Assembly: GCA_963281255.1 (NCBI GenBank)
Contig: OY725490.1
Coordinates: 1,488,001 to 1,552,000 of the forward strand
Direction of reading: 5' to 3'
DNA length: 64,000 nucleotides
DNA from: Aphrocallistes beatrix
Lineage: Eukaryota; Porifera; Hexactinellida; Sceptrulophora; Aphrocallistidae
Positions 21,943 to 32,991 of this stretch are shown here, piece after piece. The notes under the pieces are model-generated. The model had not been told where the DNA came from and searched no databases. It was given only the letters and a program-made list of their open reading frames with translations. The first letter of the stretch is position 1. Each line of letters starts with the position of its first letter. A program made the position numbers and the translations under genes.

Positions 21943-22336
21943 TAGTGTTTGGAATCTGGAAAGTAAAATCCGGATAATATCCGGATAGTGAATAGTAGGA
22001 TATCCGGATATTTAGGAAATTTAGATATCTTGGCTGCAATCGGTAATTAGTCAAGGATTCATAGGGGTGTCAGTGTCATTATATGATTTACAACTTCACT
22101 GATATCGATGTGTTCAATTGTCAGATATTTGTTTATGTTACTCGCCTTAAAATCCATAATCTACGTAAAATGCTTATTGTGGAAGCCTAACTGTGGGGAT
22201 ATTCAATAAGAAAGATATCAGTTAAGATTCTTTGAAAATATGGCAAACAGCATTAATCCGCGACGAAATGTCCGTGCGGCGAAGTGTCCGCCATTCTATC
22301 CGGATATCTGTGAATGGAGAATACTTCCAAACACTA
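21943..22336. mobile_element. hAT-like MITE with 8-bp duplication ATGGGAAA and an empty-site match
   Basis: Ends TAGTGTTTGGAA and TTCCAAACACTA, flanked by ATGGGAAA at 21935-21942 and 22337-22344. The host repeat it split exists uninterrupted at about 46735-46760 (TTTGTATGAGAATCAAGTGT), which confirms the insertion. Length 394 bp, non-coding, with repeated TATCCGGATA motifs inside. Confidence 0.8.
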
Positions 22337-22429
22337 ATGGGAAAGAATCAAGTGTGGAAAAACTTTTGTCCGGTTGGTGTATATCTCTAAATACGTCTAT
22401 TTGACTGTTAAACTCGATTTCACTCGAAA

Positions 22430-22685
22430 AGTCACCAAATTTGCCAATTTTTTAAATTTTGATGCGTAATGATGACGTAATAACAGAGTGAGGAGTCATC
22501 ATTTTTTGATGATAGTAGTATCATATGTGAGGTGTATTAATATACACATTCTATTGAAATTTCAGCCATCTATCAACTAGAATGGCCGAGTTATAGTCGA
22601 AAAACTGAAATTTATAATCATAAAAAGGTGACAATGACGTCATAATACCATGATGATTCGACATTTTCGTCTGAGGTCAGAACTT
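22430..22685. repeat. dispersed repeat, inverted partner at 43984-44260
   Basis: About 250 bp shared in opposite orientation with 43984-44260, including TGATGACGTCATTGTCACC-type ends and ATATACACATTCTATT. Function unknown; probably part of an old transposon. Confidence 0.6.
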
Positions 22686-22879
22686 AGTAGAGCCAGAGCC
22701 AGAAGACTCCCACATGCCAAAAATCAGCTTTCTCCGCCTGGCAGTTTCTTCAATCAATTCGTTCAGATATCACAAATTGATTGAAGAACTATCAGGTATT
22801 CTCAACTAAGAATAAGCATAAATATTCTCGAGAAGTCCCGAACCCCGTTTGAAAATCACTGGAGTAAACAAGTTAAATA

Positions 22880-22994
22880 CAATGGAGTTCGCTTATTCGC
22901 AAACAGTTCCAAGTCTAGATTTTGGGTTAATTATGTTGCCCTATTTGCAACCTTTTGTAAACAAAACTAAGTTGCTAATAAGCAAATTCCACTG
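22880..22994. mobile_element. small pogo-type MITE
   Basis: TA-flanked 115-bp element with ends CAATGGAGTTCGCTTATT and, imperfectly inverted, AATAAGCAAATTCCACTG. Confidence 0.6.
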
Positions 22995-23265
22995 TATTTT
23001 GATTTGTTTTTACACTTAATTTCAGTGATTCATTAAAGTTGCAAATGCTCATTTTGATAATAAACAACTATATAAACTCTCAAAAAAACATTTAATCTCG
23101 AAAAAAAACATATACATACAAATGCACTCACAATAATTCGTAAAAATTCAATATTAAATACATCAAAAAACATCAAAAAATGAATTTTAAAAAAAATATA
23201 TACGTGTATATGTACATATACTACAGAAAGGAAGAATGAAGATACAAGTATTATGTCTTAACCAT

Positions 23266-26200
23266 TCACTTCAAGTTAGCATAGAAAGGAGGTTGAGTGC
23301 TATCTTGTTTTTGTACAGAACTCATAGGAACATAATCCTGAGGAGATTGTTGTTGAGTAGGAGAGCTGATGTTACCACTCATCTCATCTAGATCTATGTA
23401 CTCGTAAGGATGAGATGGAGCTGGTTTAGATTGAGTTAATATTAAGTTTAACTGTTTATCTTTCTAGCCATGAAGATTAAAACCAATATTAACATTGCAA
23501 TGATGAGAACAGCAATCAAGAAGAGAAGTCCAAGTATAACGTTAGAAATGATGAGCTGAGAAGATTCTTCTAAGAAAACAAGCGAAATAACTCTAGTGCA
23601 GAAATTTTAATTTTAATATAATATTGAGTACTAACTGTATGTATTGTAAATGAATCTCATATCTGTACGAGATAGAACTTACCAGTATTGGAGATACAAC
23701 AGAGAGTGTTAGTACTGCAAGTAGGAGTTGTAGAACTTGTGCTGTTAGTGGTCAGTACTAAAAGAGTAACATAATTGTGGAACAGAATAGTTACAAATGA
23801 AACATATCTCAAATAGAAATTATATTGAATATTGTATATAATACAATGCAATATTTCATAATATATTCTTGTATCTTACTTGAGCTAGTGGAGGAGGGAA
23901 CAGATGTGATAGTGCTAACAGTAGGAGTAGTAGTGTCAGGGAGAACGATAACTAGAAGAAGTATGTACATTAAATGATTTTCAAGACTGGAACATTCAAT
24001 GCTATTCGTATACCATTAATTCTAGTGCTTGCGAGTTCGCATCTCGGATACATTTATATGGAATTCTTTAAAAAAACTTTTCAATGAATAACAAAATTTG
24101 TAAAAGTTCGAAATATCGAACGGAATTTATAGTTTAATACTTTTTATGGGAAATCAAACCTGTTCGAGTTAACAGCTGTCGACTATACCTGATCTAAGAG
24201 TACAGCTGAGTTCTGTTCCAACTAAATCCTGTCCACACTGCTGTAGTATTCGTAGATTAGTAATTATGTTAGTCTCTACTCTCTGAGGATTAGTGAAGTT
24301 GTGAGGAGTTAAAGGTGCATCATATGTCGTTACAGTAGAAGTAAGATTGAAGTTATAAGTGTCAGTGAATAAGTATGTGACTGTTCCGTTACTATGAGAA
24401 TATGTTACACGAACTGAATAAGTAATGTTAATTCCTGAAGCTCCAGTTGGTTGTGAAGGAGTGTTTAGAGTCTAAGAACGAAAAAAATTATACTAGAAAT
24501 AAATTATTTTATTTGTGTAGGAACAAATGTGAGAAAAGTACTTCCTTTCAGGTTTTGGGATCTGTCCTGGTTATTACTAATGTCACCATAGATATAATCT
24601 TAGTCCATTTAGAGTGACAGATAATATACGTAGTTAATATTTCAAAAGAATTTGGGAAGAAAGAGAACTGAATTTGGGAGAGCGAATCCTCTTATTCCTT
24701 AATAAGTATGTATAAGAAAATTGCAGGTCTCAAATGTCTCATTGAATTCTGACATGTATGTATTATAAAAAAGCAACTAAACTTACCCAATCGATTGTAA
24801 GTGCACCAGTCACAGTATTGTATTGAGCACACGATACATCTAACTGCATGTATCCTAAATGGAGCGAAAGTACTTGTACATCCATGGGTGCTGAAGTTAT
24901 CTAAGGACAATTTCGGGGTTCCAGGGGGTTCGGCGCCTATGTGTACATCAAGCAGGGAAGTAATTTCAGTGACTCAGTTACTCACTAGCAAACCTCTCTA
25001 CATCATAGACATATTCTAGCTGATTAACTTATCAGTTTAAACTCACCATTAACTCGTACACTAGCATCTCCATCAGTAGAGTTACCAGCACAGTTAGTAG
25101 CTATGATAGAAGTTGGATAGTTAGTGTTGAGTAGGAATTGAGTGTTGTATATAAACTCTGTATCAGAAGACGGTAGATTAGATGCTATACTGCTACCATT
25201 GAATAAGATGGAGTAACTGGTTATGTCTCTGTCAGACGTAGCAGCTAGATTGAATCTGAGAGTTCCTTCACAAGTAGAAGGGTTCAAGTTCTGAATGGTT
25301 GGAATGGGAGAACTGATGGAAGGAGGAACTATATATTGAGAAGCTTTAAATACTTGGTGTTCCTTCTAACGAGCCAGCTTATCGGCTACCTAGCTTCCAA
25401 CTCTAAACTGAAGACTGTTATTAAATTTAAAATATATATTCGCGAGTTTAAATCTTTTTTAATTCCGGTGAGGAAAATTTTAGTATTGCTAATCAAAATT
25501 ATCATTCATTTTTGGATTGAAATGATGTTTTCGCAATTGTCTCATTTTTCTAGCGCCGATCGACGTAAAAATATCAGCTCTTTCAAATAAACAACAAACA
25601 GTCTTCGTGTATACAAACATACCAGCTTGTAACAGTGTGAGAGCTTGAACGAGAATAATAGGACCACCTGCTCCACCAGCTCTGTAATAATTAGCACATC
25701 CTATACGTAGACCTTCATCAGTGTTGTTGATGTAAGAGAGGAGAGTGATTGATCCTGACACCTCTGTGAAACTTCCAGGATTGGTATCAACAGTGAATCG
25801 AGAAAGATCGAAACCATTGGCAGAACCGTTTCCATTAACAGTACTTTCTGTTAATGTTAGATTAGTTGTTCCAATAATGAAGTTAGGTCTTGAGGAATCG
25901 AACAAATCTCCAGCTCCAGCATTAGGTACAGTCAGTACACAGTTGACAGTGATGCTATCTCCTGCACACGCGAAGGATGGACTCTGTGTCACTGTACCTA
26001 AAATTTAAACTAAGTGAATTCCATAATTTCCAAATTAACTTAATAATACGCGAAAATATCTAAAACTTTAAATGTGCTTTAAACTGAATGTTATTAACTA
26101 TAGATTCTATTTCGTGCTCCAAAGATGTTTAAACTAATTAAAGATTTAAATTCTATTCATTGATCGAATGACCAGTGAATAATACTAACGTAATCGACTA

Positions 26201-26289
26201 TTTAAACATATAGATAGGTAGTTCTTACCATCTAGACAAGTAAGTTGAGTGAAGAGAAAAAATATCTGAAAGAAACTTGAAAAATACAT
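23266..26289 (-). CDS. P4: Ig-FN3-FN3-stalk-TM receptor whose tyrosine tail is cut off by a 1-base deletion
   Basis: Exons 5' to 3': 26289-26229 signal peptide (MYFSSFFQIFFLFTQLTCLD); 25997-25623 Ig-like; 25328-25047 FN3; 24854-24787 plus 24471-24189 second FN3-like domain; 23951-23880 and 23757-23683 stalk; 23569-23266 TM and former tail. Up to the TM the frame is clean. Just inside the membrane the sequence reads ...IFMARKINS then TAA (23450-23448), because the T-run at 23455-23457 (plus strand) has three bases where P7 has four. The protein would be 445 aa. The whole downstream tail, with codons for YEYIDLDEM, DYVPM and FYANLK, is still present in the +1 frame down to a TGA at 23268-23266. 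It could be a natural decoy receptor with no signalling tail, a null allele or an assembly error. Only the SP exon is markedly similar to that of P3, so the front half may come from the short-tail lineage. Confidence 0.7.
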
Positions 26290-26429
26290 TAACAAGATGT
26301 CAAATCTAATTGCTACTCGAATCTACAAAGAATAGAAGAGTCATTATTTAAGTGTGAAAAGACTTAATTAATGTTAATATATATAAATTCCAGGGCAGTC
26401 GTGTGTCAGAATCTCCAACAAGGAAGAAA

Positions 26430-26467
26430 GATAACATCAGGAAGATATGCAATAACAGTCCGTTCAT
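26430..26467 (-). pseudogene. relic MNGLL-type signal-peptide exon
   Basis: The ATG at 26467 opens MNGLLLHIFLMLS as in P1 and P7, but homology stops before the splice donor. The conserved 190-bp 5' flank (26468-26655) is still attached. No matching downstream exons belong to it; P4 starts at 26289 with a different signal exon. Confidence 0.6.
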
Positions 26468-27020
26468 TTGTAGTTTAGAGAAATGAAGGCTATTAGTCTG
26501 AAGGTATGTGTGTGTAGATAGAAACGGCTATTTAGAAAAAGAAGTGTCCAAATCAAGGATAGAGTGTAAAATGACGGTCAGCAGACCGATGATACAACTT
26601 CATTAAAACACTACTCTTGGAGTCCGAATAAACGTGGGTGTTGAACAGAGTTAATGAATGTACGTATTACATAGTAGTGGTATATACTTGTACTATATAT
26701 CAGATTATCTACGGAAAATAGTCAGATTCAAGATAAATCTAGCCCTACAAGCTGAGATAGACGTCTTGCTTTGTAAATTGAGTCAATACAACGAAAAAAT
26801 AGATTCTGTTGAATTTGGGGAGTGTTTAATTAATCACTGAAAATTGTAAGCAAATACTACAAAATATACAAGACACTGTAAAAGCTCATTCTGATAAACA
26901 ACAATATAAACTCTCAAAAAGATATATAAATACACTCACAATGATTCGTAATTATTCTAATCTAAAAATAAATATTTACATCGAAAGGAAGAATAAAGAT
27001 ATTACATATGTCCTATCCAA

Positions 27021-30000
27021 TCATTTCAAGTTAGCATACTGAGTGGGAGGTTGAGTGCTGTCTTGTTTGTGAATAGAACTCATAGGAACATAATCCTGAG
27101 GAGATTGTTGTTGAGTAGGAGAGCTTATACTAATACTCATCTTATCTATGTACTCGTAAGGATGAGATGGAGCTGGTTTAACAGTTAATGCTGAGTTTAA
27201 CTGTTTGTTTTTTCTTATTAGGAATATTACAATAATCACTAACATTGCAATGATAATCAGAGCAATCAAGAAGAGAAGTCCAAGTATAACGTTAGGAATG
27301 ATGAGCTGAGAAGATTCTCCTAAGAAAACAACTGAAATAATTATAGTTCAGAAATGTCAATCTTATCAGAATTTCGAGTATTGTAGTAAATGAATCTAAA
27401 TTCTCTGTACGAGGTAGAATTACCAGTATTGGAGATACAACAGAGAGTGTTAGTACTGCAAGTAGCAAGTAGGAGTTGTAGAACTTGTGCTGTTAGTGGT
27501 CAGCACTAAAAGAATAACATAATTGAGAAAAACAGAATAGTTAAGATGAAACATATCTTAAATAGAAATTATATTGAATATTATCAATTTGCAATGCTAT
27601 ATTTCATAATAACTTCTTACTTGAGCTAGTGGAGGAGGGAACAGATGTGATAGTGCTAACAGTAGAAGTAGTGTCAGGGAGAAGGATAACTAGAAGAGTA
27701 GTGTCAGTAAAATCTAAAATCAGGATACACTGACTCAATTTCATAACCTTTCACAATTGTTTTATCAAAGGTTGGAAGCACACTCCCATCCCGTTAATGA
27801 GTTTTCTTGTGGAAAGTCACCCCAGACCCCCTGGGTCGCTCCCGCTTTTTAAAATCCTGGATCGACCACTGAGAAACGTACTGAAAAGATTATTAATTAA
27901 AATTTGCTTCTATCTATTCTATACCACGAGTTAACAGTACGAATCATGGAAGTATTTCTTAAAGAAGTAAGATAATCAATTAGAATCAATGAAATTAATA
28001 TCATACGTGAGTAAGAGAAACATTTCATTGCTGTTCCACTGAATGACTGTCCACACTGTTGTACTATCATCAAGTTAGCTGTAATGTTAGTTTCTACTCC
28101 ATCTAGCTGAGTGAAGTTGTGAGCAGTTAGAACTGTATTGTAACTGAGTTGAGAAGATGGTAGAGTGAAGCTAGTACTGTCAGTGTATGTGTATGTTACA
28201 CCTTGTCTACTGTGAGAGTAGAGGAGTTGGAGAGAATACGAAATGTCTAATCCTGATACTCCTGATGGCTGTGTAGGAGTAATCAATGCCTAAAAGAATT
28301 TTGAATAAATAATTAATTAGTTTTCGACTAAAATAATATATAGTTGACTCCGCTTAATTGGGACACTTTGGTTCCAGATATTTTGTCCCGATTAAGCGAG
28401 TTCCCAATTAACCGATGAAATTTAATACTTGTATTAGCTAGGGAACAATTCCGTTCCTGGAGACTTGTCCCAATTAAGCTGAGTTGGCTATATGTTAATA
28501 AAAGTAAGCAATTATCAGTAGGATTTGATTAAGAACTGGGAAATTTCCTCTGGAATTTCAGAATTATTTTGTCCTAAAGTAAACTAGAATTTCAAATTGT
28601 TTTTAATGATCAAGTCTTAATGTCTGAAAACACAGAACAATCCTTTTAAAACAACCAAATTAAAGTAACTTTTTTATCTAAATTTATTTTTGAACGGTTT
28701 AGCTAGATTTCGACTAAAGAGATGACCAATTAATAGATACGTAGATAGCGAGTAGTAGGAACAATCTAATATGAATTAAAAGTATATAGAAGAGTATAAC
28801 TAACCCAACTAGCTGTGAGTCCTCCTGTAGCATTGTTATAATTCAGGCACACAGACTGAGAACTCATCATCAGTGAGTAATCTAAAACAATTTCAAACAG
28901 TATCATTATAAATATCTACCTAGGTTGTTCATGTTTGTACTTGCCTACTCACCATCGTACATCAAACAAGACCCAAACTACAATTACAAATCGTATACTA
29001 GGACTAATTAAACAGCAAACACTGTGCGAACAAATGAACAACTCTAAACGTTGAAGCTATTTCGATAAGTAAGTACCGAAAAGCTTTAGTTAGATTAAAG
29101 GTACACATATAATTAATATTTCTTGCTACTAACCATTAATAACTACTTTCTTTAGGATAATTATATTGAACATAACTAGATTAAGGTATTTTAAGATTTT
29201 TTACGACTCACTTGCAACAGAGTTGACATTAGTAGAGCTGTTAGTAGAGTTACCAGCACAGCTCATAGCTGTTACTGAGTACTGATAGTCAGTGTTGATA
29301 TTCAGAATAGTGGAGTGAATGTAACTGTTAGAATTAGTAGTAGCTATTGGAGATCCATCAAGATACAGGAAATACCTATCTACAGTTCTGTTGCTAGGAG
29401 GAGTATTCCATGATAGAGATATGTCAGCTGAGCAAGTAGCTGTGTTGAAGTTAGATACAGAGCTCTGTAGACTGATAGGAGCAGAAGGAGCTAGGAGATA
29501 TCTCATTAAATTCAACAATTTAAATACCGCGTTCTTTAAATAACATTTCCACCATGAAAATATCAAATTAAAATCTCATCACCCTTTCTCAGTATACTTT
29601 TCAGCGATTACCACTAAATTTATGATACATAGAGAGACAAAGTGATTAAAAGTAGAATGTAAATGATTGCGTATATTCACGAATAAATGAATCTAAATGA
29701 CAATAAAATACCCCAACCCTATCATGAACTAATTAATATTAGGCGACCATAGCTGACTTATTTGACTCCTCCAGAGCGACTCTGCGGTCATGAATTGTTT
29801 GGTAGCCGCGCTACTCATGTGCGCAAAGCGTGCCTGATTTATAAGAAAACATATTAATAAAAATTTGAACGTACCGGAGTTAATGCACTCATTTCCATCA
29901 TCACAAAAACCGGACAGATTCTCATTAAAACCCTCCTGGCACAGACAAGAGTAATTCCCAAAAGTGTTGTTACAACTGGAATTAGCGGGACAATTGTAAA

Positions 30001-31243
30001 GTGAAGTATTCAGGCATTCATCGATATCAACACAGTTAAGAGAGTTTGAAGAATTTGTAAAATTCAGGCCTGGATGACAGACACATTGAAAAGTATTCGA
30101 AAAGTCAAAACAGGTAGAATTAACAGGACATAGGCCTAAAGCACAGCCCTTGATTTCAACACAGTTTCTCCTGGTCGCATCTAGCGTGTAGTTCATTGGA
30201 CAGGAACAGGTTGCATTCATTGAGACTATATCGAGATTACAAATCCCTAGAGCGCCGCAATCGAACCCATCGCATGGATGTGTACAGACATATCCGTTTC
30301 CTTCGTAACCAGTGTCACAGGTACAAACTGGTCAATTAGAAACCGAAGAACAAGAACCGAAATTAGAACATTGTGTATTCTGACACACAGCCTCACAACC
30401 ACTTGGGTCTAATGTTATGTCTGAAATCTTCTGACCAGCTAAACTGCTCGGATAACCACAGGTAGCTGCATCTGCTCCCGAATTAGAAAACTTAGTAGGT
30501 TGAGATTTTATAAGAAATTGCAAATCGATCAAATAGCAGTCACAGATGAATGGGTTACTACCTAAGGTTACTACACCAGCTGAGTCTAAAATAGAACTCA
30601 AGTTTGAATGGATTCTGACGATATTATTTCCACTCAAATAAATATAGTTGAAACTTCCACCGGATATAGGGAAAGGCCGCGAACTCAAAAGATTGAGGGA
30701 ATTATCTCGAATATCGAACTGGGTTAGACTAGTGGAAGAGAATATGAAATCTGGGAGGTGTTGAATCTGGTTCCCTTTGAGTAAAACCGCTCCGAGACTC
30801 GATACATTATCAAAAGATCCTTGTTCAATCTCAGTAATCTGATTGCTTTGCATATCGAGATCTACGAGAGAAGTTATCCCATTGAAAAAGTGTGGTCTAA
30901 TTCTCTTGAAAGAATTGTCCGATAAATCGAGGTTAATCAATTGAGTTTCTAAACTTGAAAAAGCGCCAGATTCAATCTCACTGACATTGGAGAATTGTAT
31001 CGTAATTCTATTCACGGAACTATAACCAACGAAAGAATTTGTCTTCAGCGTTTGTATCTGACAAACTGAACAAACAAAAGTGGTGAAAGAGGTTATGTCT
31101 GCACCAACAACTTCGGAGGGAATCTCAGTGATGTCTCTACACGTGATGGAAGTCCCTGCACAAAAGCATACCATACCACACGTGACAGACAAGGAGAGAA
31201 CTGAATTTAGGAATGAGAGAGAGATGAAGAGTTGCAGGTACAT
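27021..31243 (-). pseudogene. P5: LRR-EGF ectodomain fused to the array's FN3-FN3-stalk-TM-tyrosine-tail rear half (two lesions)
   Basis: Exon 31243-29875 encodes a signal peptide (MYLQLFISLSFLNSVLS), a Cys-rich LRR N-cap, about six leucine-rich repeats (e.g. LINLDLSDNSFKRI), an LRR C-cap (NPFICDCYLIDLQFL) and EGF-like modules (DIDECLNTS... type, calcium-binding). The last EGF is only begun (NECINS) when the exon ends. It then joins at phase 1 to 29490-29212 FN3, 28881-28805 plus 28289-28007 second FN3-like domain, 27689-27621 and 27505-27424 stalk, and 27319-27021 TM/tail with YEYIDKMS, DYVPMSS and QYANLK. Lesions: an in-frame TGA at 30334-30332, between two EGF-like Cys motifs, after which the frame stays open, and a 7-bp duplication (GCAAGTA twice, 27458-27471) that shifts the second stalk exon (82 nt; P4 has 75). 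A chimera by exon shuffling is clear. Whether it still makes protein is doubtful. Confidence 0.75.
28341..28490. mobile_element. MITE (TAGTTGACTCCGCTTAATTGG ends) in an intron of P5
   Basis: Ends AGTTGACTCCGCTTAATTGG and, inverted, CCAATTAAGCTGAGTTGGCT. Same family as 7301-7472 and 45840-46026. Confidence 0.65.
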
Positions 31244-31517
31244 CGAAACGTAGAGTTGCTAGTTCTAAAGTAATAATATGTTATTAACAGACACATGTGA
31301 TGGAGGTAGAGTGGTCCTAGCATACATGGCAAATGTCTCGTTTTTACAATGAAATTTCATACTATGTCTCGCTTTTTCTATTCTATGTATGTATAAGAAC
31401 TTTCCATTGCGTCCCGCCATATCCACAAAATTCAACGCTAGGGTCGAGAGGTGCTGTACTTTCCTACACTTGAAAGAGCGCATCTCCAAGTCATTTTTAA
31501 CAACACGCCCGATGGAT

Positions 31518-31799
31518 CTAACTTTGAGTTCTTTGACATTTTTCTAATTGATCGGCGGGGATTTCGGCGAATTCGTTCACGTAATACTTTTTTTTAAGCC
31601 GCTGAGCCATTGCATAGCGTGGACAGCCAGATCTAAGTTTATCAATAATCCTGCCAGTCGCTTCATATCGCTCAATAGTACGATAAATGAACTTCCTTCT
31701 ACTGTTAGGGAATTTTAGGAATTCTGAAGGAATTTGTCCCGATTGAAATAATTCGATTATTTTAGACCTCTCCAGTTCCCTGACAAAAAGTCTCTTCAA
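31518..31799 (-). pseudogene. Tc1/mariner transposase N-terminal helix-turn-helix remnant
   Basis: A 93-codon open frame begins MKRLFVRELERSKIIELFQ and continues with a second helix-turn-helix (FIYRTIERYEATGRI) and an arginine/glycine-rich linker (KLRSGCPRYA). This matches the paired HTH region of Tc1/mariner/IS630 transposases. The DDE catalytic part is absent. A short piece (GTGAACGAATTCGCCGAA) recurs inverted at about 32790, so the element is broken up. Confidence 0.65.
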
Positions 31800-31938
31800 A
31801 TGGATAAGATAGTAAATTATTCAGATAATGTAGAAAATAACATCTAAATTCATTTATAACCTTTTGCATCTAGAGTCTTACAATGGTAATTACGTACGCC
31901 TACATTGCCCTACAATCAATATCGATACATCCACTTAC

Positions 31939-31998
31939 CAAGGAAGTAAGTTGAGTGAAGATAAATATTATCTGAAAGAAACGGGGAAAAAGGTTACA
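31939..31998 (-). pseudogene. relic MYFSS-type signal-peptide exon
   Basis: The minus strand matches the signal exons of P3 and P4 (..RFFQIIFIFTQLTSLG then GTAAGT donor), but the start ATG is lost. Confidence 0.55.
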
Positions 31999-32254
31999 AC
32001 TGTTAGATTGTGCTTGGTGGTATGAATATCGTGTGTGGATAATATTACAGAGATATTGCAGTTACCAGAAATTTTTGTTGTACATATTAAAGAATTGGTT
32101 CAATGGTAAACTGATACTTAAGTACTACTTAATTGAAAGTATAGAGTAGCTAGACACTAAAACTAAACCACTCGTACCTACTTACTGTATGTTTGTGCAA
32201 ATATCCAAAAGCCACCAGTCTCATTCATCAAAAATATACAGTTTAAAATTTGGT

Positions 32255-32360
32255 TATGTCTCTGTCAGACGTAGCAGTTAGATTGAATCTGAGAGTTCCT
32301 TCACAAGTAGAAGGGTTCAAGTTCTGAATGGTTGCAATGGGAGTACGATGGAAGGAAGAC
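32255..32360 (-). pseudogene. relic FN3 exon fragment
   Basis: The first third of the FN3 exon of P4/P6/P7 (acceptor TTTCTAG, then the region coding IQNLNPSTCEGTLRF...TSDRD) survives. The rest is missing. It lies between two relic signal exons, so it marks a nearly erased receptor copy. Confidence 0.65.
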
Positions 32361-32518
32361 CTAGAAAAATAAAAAATGTTATCGTTTTTCAAACAACTTC
32401 GAAATAGCGGAGGTCATAGCCAATTCAACATGGAATGTTGTTACAATCCTAAAAAAATAGACATTTTTAGACTCCGCATACGCCTACAATGAGTATTGAT
32501 TGTCCATCTCATACTTAC

Positions 32519-32572
32519 CTTGGAAATAAATAAGTTGATGAGGAAAATAAATAATATTGAAAGAAGCTGCAT
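32519..32572 (-). pseudogene. relic signal-peptide exon (MQLLSILFIFLINLFISK)
   Basis: 18 codons from an ATG at 32572 to a perfect GTAAGT donor. It is hydrophobic as in a signal peptide, but phase 0 where every working copy is phase 1. Its nearest downstream partner is the FN3 relic at 32255-32360. Confidence 0.5.
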
Positions 32573-32991
32573 AAAAGCTTACAATTGTTAGATAGTACTT
32601 GCTGATATGAATATCGTGTGTGGGATAATATTACAGATATCTTGTTGTGCATAAATTAAAGAATTTGTTTGTATGGTAAACTGATAATGCTTAATTGAAG
32701 AGTATTAGAGTAGCTACGATACTCAAGCTACACTACTTGTACCAACGTACTGTATGTTTATGCAAATATGAAGTCACCAAGTATTACGTGAACGAATTCG
32801 CCGAATATGAAGTCACCAGAAGTCACCAGTTTCACTCATCAAAAACTAAACAGTTTTAATATTGTCACAAATTTTATAAACAAAAATCTAAAAACAAAAG
32901 ATACAGCAATTAGTAGAAAGTTACCCAAATCAAAAGTATACAATCATAAATAAAAATAATTCGATTCAATGTGTCTTCATTCTCCATCCAT

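Noticed and set aside
31265..31489. 74-codon minus-strand ORF between P5 and the transposase remnant
   Set aside because: No domain, no signal peptide and no splice match; probably chance or transposon debris.
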